A stretch of DNA of 64,000 nucleotides from Streptomyces sp. R44 (GTDB lineage Bacteria; Actinomycetota; Actinomycetes; Streptomycetales; Streptomycetaceae), in contig NZ_CP163444.1 of assembly GCF_041053105.1 (NCBI RefSeq), forward strand, positions 1,178,001 to 1,242,000, written 5' to 3'. Made by a program: the position numbers and the translations under genes. Numbering within the stretch: position 1 is the first letter of the stretch; every line of letters begins with the position of its first letter. Positions 40,942-50,975 of this stretch are shown piece after piece. The notes below the pieces were generated by a model. It was not told the origin of the DNA and made no database searches. It saw only the letters and a list, made by a program, of their open reading frames with translations.

Positions 40942-41766
40942 ATGTCGACTCCTGTGCTCCGCTCCGTCCACGTCCACCCGGTGAAGGCCATGCGCGCGCT
41001 GGCCCGCACGGAGGCCGAGGTGCAGCCCTGGGGGCTCGCCGGGGACCGCCGCTGGACCGTCGTCGACGCCGCGAACGAGGTCGTGACCCAACGCCGTCAC
41101 CCCCGGATGGCGTTGGCCACGGCGGAGCCGCTGCCGGGTGGCGGGATCTCGCTGTCCGCCCCGGGCCATCCGACGCTGGAGGTCGAGGTCCCGCACCCCT
41201 CGGCCACCATCCCGGTCGAGATCTTCGGCCAGTTCGTGGAGGCGGTCCCGGCCGGCGCCGCCGCGGCCGCCTGGCTCTCGGCGTACCTGGAGAGCGACGT
41301 CCGGCTCGTGCACATGGACGCGCCCGAGCACCGGCGCCCGGTCGACCCCGACTACGCGCTGCCCGGCGAGACGGTGAGCTTCGCGGACGGCTATCCCCTG
41401 CTCGTCACCACGGTCTCCTCGCTCGACGCCCTCAACTCCCTGATCGCCCAGGGCGACCACGCCGACGAGGGCCCCCTGCCCATGAACCGGTTCCGGCCGA
41501 ACCTGGTCATCGAGGGCACCGCCCCCTGGGCGGAGGACGGCTGGACGCGGCTCGCCGTCGGAGAGGTCACCTTCCGGGTCGCCCGGCCCTGCGGCCGCTG
41601 CGTCGTCACCACGACGAACCAGCTCACCGCCGAGCGCGGCAAGGAGCCCCTGCGCACCCTCGCCCGGCACCGCAGGAGCGACGGCCGCGCCATCTTCGGC
41701 CAGAACCTCGTCCCCGAGCACACCGGCACCGTCCGGGTCGGCGACGCCGTGAAGATCCTGGACTGA
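40942..41766 (+). CDS. MOSC domain-containing protein
   Basis: A 274-aa protein with an N-terminal MOSC beta-barrel domain (VLRSVHVHPVKAMRALARTEAEVQPWGLAGDRRWTVVD, about 4-40) and the C-terminal MOSC domain (MNRFRPNLVIEGTAPWAEDGW, RVARPCGRCVVTTTNQ with the conserved Cys, FGQNLVPEHTGTVRVGDAV). Relatives bind molybdenum cofactor and include the mARC/YcbX N-hydroxylated-compound reductases and the MoCo sulfurase C-terminus. AGGATGAGGAC precedes the ATG. It follows the DUF6643-like gene closely and may share its transcript. Confidence 0.93.
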   Translation: MSTPVLRSVHVHPVKAMRALARTEAEVQPWGLAGDRRWTVVDAANEVVTQRRHPRMALATAEPLPGGGISLSAPGHPTLEVEVPHPSATIPVEIFGQFVEAVPAGAAAAAWLSAYLESDVRLVHMDAPEHRRPVDPDYALPGETVSFADGYPLLVTTVSSLDALNSLIAQGDHADEGPLPMNRFRPNLVIEGTAPWAEDGWTRLAVGEVTFRVARPCGRCVVTTTNQLTAERGKEPLRTLARHRRSDGRAIFGQNLVPEHTGTVRVGDAVKILD

Positions 41767-41876
41767 GGACGGCGGGGCCGGGGACTTCGCCTCACACTTC
41801 GCGCGCCCGACGGGCGGGGAACCAGGCACCGGGGCACACTCGTTGGAGGAGCGGTGAACAACGAGGGGGTCCACAC

Positions 41877-42485
41877 GTGCGCGCAGCCACCGGACTCTGG
41901 CGCTGGCGGCACAATCCCCTGCGCCGGACCACTGATCTCGTCGAGGCGTGGGTCGCCTTCGCCGCGGCCGTACTGCTCTGTCTCGCGGTGCCGCTGACCG
42001 GCTGGGCGGCCGGCACCTCCGCGTACGGCTCGCTGTCGCGCGCGGTCCGCACCCAGCAGGAGCAGCGGCTGCCGACGACGGCCCGGGTGGTGCGGCTCGC
42101 CGACGGTCCCGTCAGCGGCCCCCGGTCCGTCGAGACCCCCGGGGAGGAGCGGCTGCGGCGCTCCGTCGTGGCCCGCTGGACGGCGCCGGACGGCTCGGTC
42201 CGTACGGGGACGGTGTCGACGGCCCGGCAGCACTCCGCGCCCGGCGCCGCCTTCCGGCTCTGGACGGACCGGGAAGGGCGCCCGGTGCCGCCGCCGATGC
42301 AGGCGGGGACGGCGCGTGCGCACGCGATCATCGCCGGTCTGACGGCCGCCCTCCTCACCGGTCTCCTGGTGGAGCTCGTCCGCCGCCTCGCGGTCCGCAG
42401 ACTGGAGCTGCGGCGGTACGTGCGCCTCGACCGCGCGTGGGCGGCGGCGGGCCCCGACTGGGGGCGTACGGGCACGGGAAGCTGA
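41877..42485 (+). CDS. Rv1733c-like membrane protein
   Basis: A 202-aa protein with an N-terminal helix (AWVAFAAAVLLCLAVPLTGWAAG, about 24-46), a soluble central domain (RLPTTARVVRLADGP...VVARWTAPDGSVRTGTVS) and a second helix (AHAIIAGLTAALLTGLLVELV, about 147-167) with a basic C-terminus. The opening LWRWRHNPLRRTTDLVEAWVA is typical of the actinobacterial Rv1733c family, of unknown function. The GTG start has GAGGGGGT upstream. Confidence 0.85.
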   Translation: MRAATGLWRWRHNPLRRTTDLVEAWVAFAAAVLLCLAVPLTGWAAGTSAYGSLSRAVRTQQEQRLPTTARVVRLADGPVSGPRSVETPGEERLRRSVVARWTAPDGSVRTGTVSTARQHSAPGAAFRLWTDREGRPVPPPMQAGTARAHAIIAGLTAALLTGLLVELVRRLAVRRLELRRYVRLDRAWAAAGPDWGRTGTGS

Positions 42486-42486
42486 A

Positions 42487-42519
42487 CCCCGCACGGGCCC
42501 CGCACGGGCCCCGCACGGG
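42487..42519. repeat. Three tandem 11-bp repeats
   Basis: CCCCGCACGGG is repeated three times without gaps immediately after the stop of the Rv1733c-like gene. Confidence 0.85.
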
Positions 42520-42550
42520 TTCGGGTTCGATCACTCGGCGACCGAACCCG
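42516..42550 (+). terminator. Hairpin after the Rv1733c-like gene
   Basis: CGGGTTCGG (42516-42524) pairs with CCGAACCCG (42542-42550); 17-nt loop. It overlaps the end of the tandem repeat and may terminate transcription before the next gene. Confidence 0.55.
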
Positions 42551-42700
42551 ACCGCCCCGGACCGGCGGTGACACGGGCCCGGTGGCCGTCGGGCGTCTGC
42601 GGGGGCGCGGGTCGGCGACCCGTCAACCCGGCGGCGCCGCGCGCGCTACGGTGGGGCATCGGATCAGCGGCGAGGCATGAGGCGGGGGCAGGACACACCC

Positions 42701-45109
42701 ATGGCACAGGGCACGGTCCAGGTGACGCACACCGGCACATCGCGGTGGCGGCGCCGCACGGGTGAGTACCCCTCTCTCGCCGCCGCCCTCGAGGCCGCCG
42801 GCGACGGGGACGTGCTCACCGTCGCGCCCGGCACCTATCGGGAGAACCTCGTGGTCCGGCGGGCCGTCACCCTGCGCGGCCCCGAGGGCGGGATCGGCTC
42901 GGTGCGGATCGCGCCCCCGGACGGGGTGCCGCTGACCCTCCGCGCCTCCGTCACCGTGCAGGACCTGCACATCGAGGGGCAGGACGTCGCCGCGCCCGCG
43001 CTGCTCGTCGAGGACGGCACGCCCGAACTGCTCGACCTGCGGATCATGACCCGCTCGGCCGCCGGGATCGAGGTGCGGGGCGCCGCCCGGCCCACGGTCC
43101 GCCGCTGCACGGTCGACAATCCCGCCGGGGTCGGCATCGCCGTGCTCGACGGCGCGGGCGGCGTGTTCGAGGAGTGCGAGGTGGTCTCCGCCGGACAGGC
43201 GGGCGTCTCGGTGCGCGGCGGGGCCCATCCGCGTCTGGAGCGCTGCCGGGTGCACCACGCCTCGGGCGCCGGGATCGCCGTGACCGGCGAGGGCAGCGGC
43301 CTGGAGGGCGTCGGCTGCGAGGTGTACGAGATCAAGGGCGCCGGTCTGCAGATCGCGTCCCGCGCCGCCGCCCACCTCACCGACTCCTCGGTGCACCGGA
43401 CCTCGGCCGACGGCATCACCCTCGACACGGACGCGGTGCTCACGCTCTCCGACTGCGACATCCACGACGTCCCGGAGAACGCGGTCGACCTGCGCTCGCG
43501 CTCGGTCCTGACCCTGACCCGGTCCACCGTCCGCCGCTTCGGGCGCAACGGCCTGTCGGTGTGGGACCCGGGGACGCGGGTGGACGCCAACCAGTGCGAG
43601 ATCCACGACAGTACGGGCGACTACCCGGCCGTGTGGGTCAGCGACGGGGCGACCGCCGTGCTCGACGCCTGCCGGGTGCACGACGTGCCGGACGCGCTGT
43701 TCGTCCTCGACCGGGGCTCGCGCGTCGACGTCGTCGACAGCGATCTGACGCAGGTGCGGAACACGGCGGTGTCGGTGAGCGACGGGGCCACGGCCCAGCT
43801 CGACGACTGCCGGATCCGGGAGGCCTCCACGGGCGCCTGGTTCCGGGACCACGGCAGCGGCGGCACCCTCGGCGGCTGCACGATCGACTCCGTGCAGACC
43901 GGGGTCATCGTCACCAAGGGCGCCGACCCCACGATCGACCGGTGCACGGTCACCTCGCCCGCCGAGGCCGGTTTCTACGTGTCGGCGGAGGGCCGCGGCT
44001 CCTTCCACGGCTGCCGGGTGACGGGCAGCGGCGGATACGGCTTCCACGTCACGGACGGCTGCCGCACGACCCTGCGCAAGTGCCGCACGGAGCGGTGCGC
44101 GCGCGGCGGTTACGAGTTCCCGGAGGAGGGCGCGAGCGCGGAGGACTGCACCAGCGACGAGAGCGCCGTCCGCTCCTCCGTACCCGACGGCGGGACGGTC
44201 CTGACGGCCACCCAGTCGGCGGGCCTGCTCGGTACGGTGCCCGCGCCCCGCGTCCCGGCGCCGGCCGCGCCCGCCGTGCCCGAGCCCGCGCCGGAGACCC
44301 GTTCCTCGCAGGACGTCCTGGGGGAGCTGGACGCCCTGGTGGGTCTGGAGAGCGTCAAGCTGGAGGTGCGGACCCTCACCAACATGATCGAGGTGGGGCG
44401 CAGGCGTCAGGAGGCCGGACTCAAGGCGGCCTCGGTCCGCCGCCATCTCGTCTTCACCGGGAACCCCGGCACGGGCAAGACGACGGTCGCCCGGCTGTAC
44501 GGCGAGATCCTCGCCTCGCTGGGGGTCCTGGAGCGCGGGCACCTGGTGGAGGTCTCCCGCGTGGACCTGGTCGGCGAGCACATCGGCTCGACGGCGATCC
44601 GTACGCAGGAGGCCTTCGACCGGGCGCGCGGCGGAGTCCTCTTCGTCGACGAGGCGTACGCGTTGTCCCCGGAGGACTCCGGGCGGGACTTCGGCCGTGA
44701 GGCGATCGACACGCTGGTGAAGCTGATGGAGGACCACCGGGACGCGGTGGTGGTCATCGTCGCCGGGTACACGGCGGAGATGGAGCGCTTCCTCACCGTC
44801 AACCCGGGCGTCGCCTCGCGCTTCTCACGGACCATCACCTTCGGCGACTACGAGCCCGAGGAGCTGCTGCGGATCGTCGGGCAGCAGGCGGACGAGCACG
44901 AGTACCGGCTCTCCCCGGGCACGGACGAGGCACTGCTCACGTACTTCGAGAAGCTCCCGAAGGGCCCGGCGTTCGGCAACGGCCGTACGGCCCGGCAGAC
45001 CTTCGAGTCGATGGTGGAGCGGCACGCGGGCCGGGTCGCCGCGCTCGCCGAGGCGAGCACGGACGACCTGACCCTGCTCTACCCGGAGGACCTGCCCGAA
45101 CTGCCCTGA
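42701..45109 (+). CDS. Parallel beta-helix / AAA+ ATPase fusion protein (CbxX/SpoVK/EccA-like)
   Basis: An 802-aa two-part protein. Residues about 25-490 are right-handed beta-helix (pectate-lyase-fold) repeats with a roughly 23-residue periodicity, such as [40 protein letters not shown] and [20 protein letters not shown]. Residues about 530-802 are an AAA+ module of the CbxX/CfqX-SpoVK type: Walker [10 protein letters not shown] (near 588), Walker [11 protein letters not shown] (near 648), sensor IVAGYTAEM, and Arg finger in [11 protein letters not shown]. The nearest known ATPases include EccA of type VII secretion, but no T7SS genes are present. AGGA precedes the ATG at 42701. Its 3' end overlaps the convergent next gene by 31 bp. 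Confidence 0.9.
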   Translation: MAQGTVQVTHTGTSRWRRRTGEYPSLAAALEAAGDGDVLTVAPGTYRENLVVRRAVTLRGPEGGIGSVRIAPPDGVPLTLRASVTVQDLHIEGQDVAAPALLVEDGTPELLDLRIMTRSAAGIEVRGAARPTVRRCTVDNPAGVGIAVLDGAGGVFEECEVVSAGQAGVSVRGGAHPRLERCRVHHASGAGIAVTGEGSGLEGVGCEVYEIKGAGLQIASRAAAHLTDSSVHRTSADGITLDTDAVLTLSDCDIHDVPENAVDLRSRSVLTLTRSTVRRFGRNGLSVWDPGTRVDANQCEIHDSTGDYPAVWVSDGATAVLDACRVHDVPDALFVLDRGSRVDVVDSDLTQVRNTAVSVSDGATAQLDDCRIREASTGAWFRDHGSGGTLGGCTIDSVQTGVIVTKGADPTIDRCTVTSPAEAGFYVSAEGRGSFHGCRVTGSGGYGFHVTDGCRTTLRKCRTERCARGGYEFPEEGASAEDCTSDESAVRSSVPDGGTVLTATQSAGLLGTVPAPRVPAPAAPAVPEPAPETRSSQDVLGELDALVGLESVKLEVRTLTNMIEVGRRRQEAGLKAASVRRHLVFTGNPGTGKTTVARLYGEILASLGVLERGHLVEVSRVDLVGEHIGSTAIRTQEAFDRARGGVLFVDEAYALSPEDSGRDFGREAIDTLVKLMEDHRDAVVVIVAGYTAEMERFLTVNPGVASRFSRTITFGDYEPEELLRIVGQQADEHEYRLSPGTDEALLTYFEKLPKGPAFGNGRTARQTFESMVERHAGRVAALAEASTDDLTLLYPEDLPELP

Positions 45110-47508
45110 TCCGTCGCCTCGTTCGGCACGCGCTGGTGAGGCAGGGCGGGCGGGAGCCGGTCGAGGAGTTCCGAGCGGTGGCGGGCGAACGCCGGGTCGG
45201 CCTGGTAGTCGGAGTGGCCCAGGATCGGTTCGGGCAGCGGATGCGCACGGGTGCGGCCGTACGCGACGGGGTCGAGCAGCACCTCGCCGTCGACGGCCGG
45301 CCGCCCGTCCTCGGCGGGCACCCGGACGGGGCCGCCGATCGGGTCGGTGGCGCGGTAGAGGTTGCTCCAGCAGTGCACCGTACGGTTCAGGGCGCGCAGT
45401 GCCTCGGGGCCGAAGTACGCCGGGAACCAGCGGCCGTAGAGCCGCTCCAGGGGTGAGCCGTAGGTGAGCAGGGCGACCCGGCCGCGGGTGGCGGGCTGGA
45501 GCTGCCAGACGGCGGCCGCGGCGAGGACGCTGCCCTGCGAGTGCCCGGAGATGACGAGCCGGCCGCCGGTGCCGCCGGTCCAGGAGCTCATCCGCCAGGT
45601 CAGGTCGGGGACCGCGCGCTCGGCGTAGCAGGGCGGGGCGAAGGGGTGGGCGGCGCGCGGCCAGAAGGTGCCGACGTCCCAGAGGATGCCGATGGTGCGG
45701 CGGGCGGAGGCGTCCCGGTAGGCGCGGCGGCCCCAGGTGACGAAGAGCAGGAAGCCGAGGCCGATCATCCAGGAGCCTAGGGCCTGGGTGGCGGAGGCGA
45801 GGGAGGCGATCGCGGGGTGGGCCCCGTCGAAGGCGCGTCCCGGGACGTTGCCGCTGGCCCAGGCGCCGGCGACGGACCCGGCCCCGAGGAGCAGGGTCGC
45901 GCCGGAGACGACGCCGACGAGGACGGGCGCGGAGTCGGTGAGCGAGGCACGGGCCCGGCCGGCCGCGATCTGTCCCGTACGGACCGGGTCGCGTTCGTCG
46001 GCGGCGGCGAAGTCGGCCTCGACGGAGGGGCGCAGGCGCCGGGCGTCGAGGAGCGTCCGTACGCCGAGCAGGGCGGCGGGGGCGAGGAGCAGCAGGAGCA
46101 GGACGGGGATGACCGAGGCCTGCCAGCTGAGGAGGACGGGCGGGCCGATGCGTACGTCGCCGTGGCCCGCCGGGCCGTCGAGCCAGTCGGCGACGCGCTG
46201 CGCCACTCCCCCGGACATCACCCCGGCGAGGGCGCAGGCGAGCATCGCGACGGCGGGCCCGCCGAGTCCGCGCAGGGCGGTCCGTGGGTCCCTGCGGGGC
46301 CGTTGGAGGAGCAGGGCGACGACGCCGAGGGCGACGACGAGGCCGCCCTGGACGAGGGTGAGGGCGCCGAAGACGGCGTCGCCGGGGAGGGTGCCGGAGG
46401 AGGGCCGGAGGGGGCGGGCCCAGCCGGCGTGCACGGCCGTGAGCACGAGGAGCACGAGGGAGGCGGCGGGAAGCCAGGAGACGAGGGCGCGTTCGAGCCG
46501 GAGATCGAGCCGCCGTTCGCTGCGGCCGCGCCGGCAGACGACCCAGACCACGACCACGGCGAGGACGACGACGGCCGCCCGGAGGACCCAGCCGAGGACG
46601 GAACGCGGGCCGGGCGCGCCGGCGTCCGCGCGGGCGGTGGCCGTGACGAGGGCGGCGGCGACGGTGAGGAAGCCGGCGGCGGTGTGGGCGGCCCGGAGCC
46701 GGGCGACGAGCCGGCGGCCGTACCAGAAGCCGGGACGGCCGAGCGCGGGGCGGAGCTCGACGGGACCGGCCGGGTCGGCGGCGTCCGCGGCCTCCGTGTC
46801 GGCCGTGCCGGTCGTGTCGGCCGTGCTCGTCGTGTCCGTCCCGTCCGGCCGCGGCTCCGTGGCGGGCGCGTCGTACCCGGTGGGCGGGCGCTGCGCCTCG
46901 TACGCGCTCCACGTCCGGTTGGAGAGGTACCAGAGCAGACCGACGAGCGCGGTCGGCACGAGCGCGGCGAGGGCGAGACGGCGGCCCGGCAGCGACCACC
47001 AGCCGCCGCGGCCCTCGGAGAGGAAACCCAGCCAGGAGTACGCGTCGGTGCAGGCGGGGGTGGCGGCGCACTGCCAGGCCGTCAGGTCGAGCGCGACCTC
47101 GCAGGCGGCGGCGGTGAGGAGCACGGTCAGGGTGAGGGCGACGAGCCGGACCAGGACCCCGTAGAGCCGCACCAGGCCCGGCCTGCCCTCGGCGGGCGGC
47201 CGCATCCAGTGCGCCAGGTTGGCCACCATGAACGGCAGGAGCAGCAGCCACAGCGCGCGGGCGCCGTCGCCGGAGGTCAGATTGGACCAGCAGTAGGCCT
47301 CCGGGACGGGACGCGCCGCGTACCGCTCGGGATGGTCCTCGGCGTCGAGGTCCTCGCCCCGCCGGAACACGGCGGCGGTCCGGTCGCCGGTGACCCGGAC
47401 GGTCCTGGGGTCGTCGAGCATCGACTCGGGGGTGGCTCCGCCGACTCCGTGGACGAGGAGTTCGAGCGCCGCGCCCCCGCTCTCCGGGGCGGGTGTGGCA
47501 GGGGACAC
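45079..47508 (-). CDS. Polytopic membrane protein with split alpha/beta-hydrolase motifs
   Basis: An 809-aa protein. It begins with a hydrolase-type strand and oxyanion motif [17 protein letters not shown], then about nine to eleven transmembrane helices (from [17 protein letters not shown]), with an acidic Thr/Asp-rich loop near 215-260. Near 645-665 [17 protein letters not shown] supplies the nucleophile elbow GHSQG, followed by [34 protein letters not shown] may supply the His. A lipase-like fold interrupted by a membrane domain is therefore likely. The substrate is unknown, possibly a lipid. Its last 31 bp overlap the end of the convergent AAA+ gene. Confidence 0.8.
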   Translation of the reverse strand: MSPATPAPESGGAALELLVHGVGGATPESMLDDPRTVRVTGDRTAAVFRRGEDLDAEDHPERYAARPVPEAYCWSNLTSGDGARALWLLLLPFMVANLAHWMRPPAEGRPGLVRLYGVLVRLVALTLTVLLTAAACEVALDLTAWQCAATPACTDAYSWLGFLSEGRGGWWSLPGRRLALAALVPTALVGLLWYLSNRTWSAYEAQRPPTGYDAPATEPRPDGTDTTSTADTTGTADTEAADAADPAGPVELRPALGRPGFWYGRRLVARLRAAHTAAGFLTVAAALVTATARADAGAPGPRSVLGWVLRAAVVVLAVVVVWVVCRRGRSERRLDLRLERALVSWLPAASLVLLVLTAVHAGWARPLRPSSGTLPGDAVFGALTLVQGGLVVALGVVALLLQRPRRDPRTALRGLGGPAVAMLACALAGVMSGGVAQRVADWLDGPAGHGDVRIGPPVLLSWQASVIPVLLLLLLAPAALLGVRTLLDARRLRPSVEADFAAADERDPVRTGQIAAGRARASLTDSAPVLVGVVSGATLLLGAGSVAGAWASGNVPGRAFDGAHPAIASLASATQALGSWMIGLGFLLFVTWGRRAYRDASARRTIGILWDVGTFWPRAAHPFAPPCYAERAVPDLTWRMSSWTGGTGGRLVISGHSQGSVLAAAAVWQLQPATRGRVALLTYGSPLERLYGRWFPAYFGPEALRALNRTVHCWSNLYRATDPIGGPVRVPAEDGRPAVDGEVLLDPVAYGRTRAHPLPEPILGHSDYQADPAFARHRSELLDRLPPALPHQRVPNEATDQGSSGRSSG

Positions 47509-47642
47509 TGAGGGGACTTCCTCTCAGAGTGGGAAGATGCGACGTCGGCAACAGGATCGCGGAAGGCCGTGCGACCGCGCACGGACTCTCACCGAATCCG
47601 ACACTCATCCCCTTGTCTCCTGCGGAAGGACCGGCCCCGGCG

Positions 47643-48470
47643 GTGACTGACAACCAGAACCTCCTCGCGGAGCAGCGGCGTGCCCTGATCCTCGACGAGG
47701 TACGGCGACGTGGCGGCGTACGGGTCAACGAACTGACCCGGCGCCTGAACGTCTCGGACATGACGATCCGCCGCGACCTGGACGCGCTGGCCCGGCAGGG
47801 CATGGTCGCGAAGGTGCACGGCGGAGCCGTTCCGGTGGTCGAGGCGAGCACCCACGAGCCGGGCTTCGAGGCCAAGTCGGTGCTCGAACCGAGCGCCAAG
47901 GACGAGATCGCCCGCACGGCGGCCGCCCTCGTCGCGCCCGGCACGGCGATCGCCCTGTCCGGCGGGACGACGACCTACGCGCTCGCCCGGCACCTGCTCG
48001 ACGTACCCGACCTGACGGTGGTCACCAACTCGGTGCGGGTCGCCGACGTCTTCCACGAGGCGCAGCAGACCGGCGGCGGGGGCGAGGCGCGGCGCGGCGC
48101 GGCGACCGTCGTCCTGACCGGCGGGGTGCGCACACCGTCGGACGCGCTCGTCGGCCCCGTGGCGGACCGGGCGATCCGCTCGCTCCACTTCGACCTGCTG
48201 TTCCTGGGCGTGCACGGCATCTCCGTGGAGGCGGGCCTGTCGACGCCGAACCTGGCGGAGGCCGAGACGAACAGCTGCCTGATGCGCTCGGCGCGGCGGG
48301 TCGTCGTGGTCGCGGACCACACCAAGTGGGGGACGGTGGGCCTGAGTTCCTTCGCCTCCCTGGACGAGGTCGACACCTGGGTGACGGACCGGGGCCTGCC
48401 GGAGGGCGTACGCGCGGAGGTGGCGGAGCACCTGCCGGGTCTCGTGGTGCCGGGCGAGGAGCAGGCGTGA
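47643..48470 (+). CDS. DeoR-family transcriptional regulator
   Basis: A 275-aa regulator. The helix-turn-helix reads RRALILDEVRRRGGVRVNELTRRLNVSDMTIRRDLDALARQGMVAKVHGGAV (about 10-62). The sensor domain (DeoRC, phosphosugar-isomerase-like) has GTAIALSGGTTTYALARHL, TNSVRVADVF, LTGGVRTPSDALVGP and VVADHTKWG. Such proteins respond to sugar phosphates. The GTG at 47643 starts the family-conserved part; the longer frame upstream is not coding-like. It overlaps the SRPBCC gene by GTGA, suggesting one transcript. The target sugar operon is not adjacent. Confidence 0.93.
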   Translation: MTDNQNLLAEQRRALILDEVRRRGGVRVNELTRRLNVSDMTIRRDLDALARQGMVAKVHGGAVPVVEASTHEPGFEAKSVLEPSAKDEIARTAAALVAPGTAIALSGGTTTYALARHLLDVPDLTVVTNSVRVADVFHEAQQTGGGGEARRGAATVVLTGGVRTPSDALVGPVADRAIRSLHFDLLFLGVHGISVEAGLSTPNLAEAETNSCLMRSARRVVVVADHTKWGTVGLSSFASLDEVDTWVTDRGLPEGVRAEVAEHLPGLVVPGEEQA

Positions 48471-48907
48471 CCCTGTTCCGGGTCGAGCGGACGGTTCCGC
48501 TGCCTCCGGAGGAGGTGTGGCGCCGGCTCACGGACTGGCCGGCGCACGGGCGCCAGGTGCCGCTGACCCGGACGATCGTCCTGACGCCGGGGCCGAACGG
48601 GACGGGCACCCGGTTCACCGCCCGCACGGGCCTCGGCCGCCTCGCCTTCGACGACCCGATGGAGATCGTCCACTGGGAGCCCCCGACGGGCGACCGCCCC
48701 GGCGTCTTCCACCTGGAGAAGTCGGGCCGGGTGGTACAGGGCTGGGCGCGGGTGGAGGTGACGGCGACGGGCGCCGGTGGCAGCCGGGTCCTCTGGACGG
48801 AGGACCTCTCGGTGCGGGGCGTCCCGGCGGCCTTCGACGGGCTGCTGGCGAGCGCGGGCCGCCTGATCTTCGGCCGAGCCCTGAACGGCCTGCTCCGAGA
48901 CCGCTGA
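48467..48907 (+). CDS. SRPBCC family protein
   Basis: A 146-aa helix-grip (START/polyketide-cyclase-like) domain: FRVERTVPLPPEEVWRRLTDWPAHGRQVPLTRT, GTRFTARTGLGRLAFDDPMEI and a C-terminal helix DGLLASAGRLIFGRALNGLL. These proteins bind hydrophobic ligands in a cavity. The GTG start overlaps the DeoR stop, preceded by GAGGAG. A second SRPBCC gene lies 300 bp downstream, past an inverted-repeat element. Its ligand is unknown. Confidence 0.87.
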   Translation: MTLFRVERTVPLPPEEVWRRLTDWPAHGRQVPLTRTIVLTPGPNGTGTRFTARTGLGRLAFDDPMEIVHWEPPTGDRPGVFHLEKSGRVVQGWARVEVTATGAGGSRVLWTEDLSVRGVPAAFDGLLASAGRLIFGRALNGLLRDR

Positions 48908-49115
48908 CCGTTGTGGGCAATCGTTCCGCTGGGGCGGAACGGGTGGGCACAACGGACGGCGCCCTTGCCGGCGCCGGAGGCTTACGCGCCTGAACCCGCA
49001 CCCCTGGTGACGGCACGCCGGTGGTGCGGGCCAAGGCGCGGAACGCGGAGGCGCCGCTGAGGGCGCCGTCCCGTGTGCCCACCCGTCCCGCCCTGCGGGA
49101 CGATTGCCCACACGG
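48908..49115. repeat. 208-bp intergenic inverted-repeat element (MITE-like)
   Basis: The left arm (48908-48964) and right arm (49061-49115) are about 55-bp near-perfect inverted copies. Each contains GTGGGCAATCGT, a small internal hairpin (left CGTTCCGC...GCGGAACG, right CGTCCCGC...GCGGGACG) and GGGTGGGCAC. The centre contains further self-complementary GC-rich sequence (CGCACC...GGTGCG). The left arm begins right at the SRPBCC stop. The compensating differences between the stems show that structure is conserved. It contains no gene. Confidence 0.8.
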
Positions 49116-49199
49116 CCGCGGGGCGGGGGCACGCGCCCTGGGAAGTTGACAGGGCGTCAGCTAAGGTGCTGCATCCGTTCGCGTCCCCCAGGAGGGCCC

Positions 49200-49700
49200 A
49201 TGCCGCGCCGACTCCAGCCGGTGGAGCTCGACTTCACCGCGTCCGCGCCCGTCCGCCTCGTCTTCACCGCCACCCTCGCCGCACCCCCACCCGCCGTCTA
49301 CCGTTCCGTGGCCGTGGAGGTGGGGAGCCTGCCGTCCTGGTTCACGGCCGTCACCTCCGCCGTCCCGACGGCCGACGGCGCCGGCCGGACCATACGGCTG
49401 CGGGGCGGGATCGCGTTCGAGGAGACGATCCTGGCCTCCGAGCCCGACCTCCGCTACGCCTACCGGGTCGACGCGACGAACGCCCCGGGCGTGACCGCGA
49501 TGGCGGAGGAGTGGTCCCTCTCCCCCGCCGGGACGGGCACCCGGCTGCGCTGGACGATGGCCGCCGACGGCGCCGCCCCGTTCCGGCTCACCCTGCGCCT
49601 CGCGGCGCCGGGCGTGGGGTTCTCGTTCCGGGACGCGGCGCGCAGGCTGGACCGGCGGCTCACTCCGGCCAGGCCCCCGTCGCGAGGAAACGCTCGATAG
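49200..49700 (+). CDS. SRPBCC family protein
   Basis: A 166-aa helix-grip protein: [77 protein letters not shown] and [22 protein letters not shown], ending in the long C-terminal helix. It is a ligand-binding fold of unknown role. AGGAGGGCCC directly precedes the ATG. Its 3' end overlaps the convergent Cds1-like gene by 41 bp. It is not closely similar to the SRPBCC protein upstream. Confidence 0.85.
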   Translation: MPRRLQPVELDFTASAPVRLVFTATLAAPPPAVYRSVAVEVGSLPSWFTAVTSAVPTADGAGRTIRLRGGIAFEETILASEPDLRYAYRVDATNAPGVTAMAEEWSLSPAGTGTRLRWTMAADGAAPFRLTLRLAAPGVGFSFRDAARRLDRRLTPARPPSRGNAR

Positions 49701-50790
49701 CGGCGGAGTACGGGGCGATGTCGAGGCCCTGGGCGGCCAGCCAGTCGTCGGAGTAGTACTTGTCGAGGTAGCGTTCGCCGCCGTCGCAGATCAGGGTGAC
49801 GACGCTGCCGGTGCGGCCGTCGGCGACCATCTCGGCCACGATCTTGAAGGCGCTCCACAGGCCGGTCCCGGTGGAGCCGCCGGCCTTGCGGCCGATCGCG
49901 GTCTCCAGGGCGCGGACGGCGGCGACGCTCGCCGCGTCGGGGACCTTCATCATGCGGTCGACGGCGCCGGGCACGAAGCTCGGCTCCATGCGGGGCCGGC
50001 CGATGCCCTCGATGCGCGAGCCGCAGTCGGCGGTGGCGTGCGGGTCGTGGTGCGTCCAGCCGTCGAAGAAGCAGGAGTTCTCGGGGTCGGCGACACAGAT
50101 CCGGGTGTCGTGCTGCATGTAGTGGACGTAGCGGGCGATCGTCGCCGACGTGCCGCCGGTGCCGGCGGTGGCGACGATCCAGGCGGGCTCCGGGTACCGC
50201 TCCAGCCTCAGCTGCTGGTACATCGACTCGGCGATGTTGTTGTTGCCGCGCCAGTCCGTGGCCCGCTCCGCGTAGGTGAACTGGTCCATGTAGTGGCCGC
50301 CGGTGCGCTCGGCGAGGGCCGCGGCCTCCTCGTACATCGTGCGCGAGTCGTCGACGAAGTGGCACTGCCCGCCGTGGAACTCGATGAGCCGGCACTTCTC
50401 GGGGCTGGTCGTGCGGGGCATGACGGCGATGAAGGGGACGCCGATGAGCTTCGCGAAGTACGCCTCGGAGACGGCGGTCGAGCCGCTGGACGCCTCGATG
50501 ACGGGCTTTCCGGGACGGACCCAGCCGTTGCAGAGCCCGTACAGGAACAGGGAGCGGGCGAGGCGGTGCTTGAGGCTGCCGGTGGGGTGCGTCGACTCGT
50601 CCTTGAGGTAGAGGTCGATGCCCCACTTCTCGGGGAGGGGGAAGCGCAGCAGGTGGGTGTCGGCGGAGCGGTTGGCGTCGGCCTGGACCTTGCGCACGGC
50701 CTCCTTCAGCCAGGACCGGTACGTCGCGTCGCTGCGGTCGACGTCGACGGTGGCCACCGCCGCGGCCGCAGTCTCGTGGGTGGTGCTCAT
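49660..50790 (-). CDS. Cysteine synthase-family PLP enzyme (Cds1-like cysteine desulfhydrase)
   Basis: A 376-aa fold-type II PLP enzyme. The PLP lysine is K74 in [12 protein letters not shown], the substrate loop is [15 protein letters not shown], and the phosphate-binding loop [14 protein letters not shown]. The overall sequence ([71 protein letters not shown]) resembles actinobacterial Cds1/Rv3684, which degrades L-cysteine to pyruvate, sulfide and ammonia. Cysteine synthase or cystathionine beta-synthase activity is the alternative. It stands alone and overlaps the SRPBCC gene tail by 41 bp. Confidence 0.88.
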   Translation of the reverse strand: MSTTHETAAAAVATVDVDRSDATYRSWLKEAVRKVQADANRSADTHLLRFPLPEKWGIDLYLKDESTHPTGSLKHRLARSLFLYGLCNGWVRPGKPVIEASSGSTAVSEAYFAKLIGVPFIAVMPRTTSPEKCRLIEFHGGQCHFVDDSRTMYEEAAALAERTGGHYMDQFTYAERATDWRGNNNIAESMYQQLRLERYPEPAWIVATAGTGGTSATIARYVHYMQHDTRICVADPENSCFFDGWTHHDPHATADCGSRIEGIGRPRMEPSFVPGAVDRMMKVPDAASVAAVRALETAIGRKAGGSTGTGLWSAFKIVAEMVADGRTGSVVTLICDGGERYLDKYYSDDWLAAQGLDIAPYSAAIERFLATGAWPE

Positions 50791-50975
50791 CCGTCGCTCT
50801 CCTCGTGTCGCCTCGCGGGTCCCCCACTGCCGACAATACCGCTCTCACCTGGGCAAACGTTCCCTTTGACGATCCATAGGCCTGCCTTGTGGACGCCCTT
50901 CGGGAGGGCTACTGGTGCGGGCGGCGAGGGCCCGGCACACTGGGTACGGCAACCGGGTGAAAGGGGCGGATCGGC

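Noticed and set aside
42487..42519. Three tandem 11-bp repeats as a possible CRISPR or iteron array
   Set aside because: There are no spacers, too few units, and no replication or cas genes; it is recorded only as a short tandem repeat.
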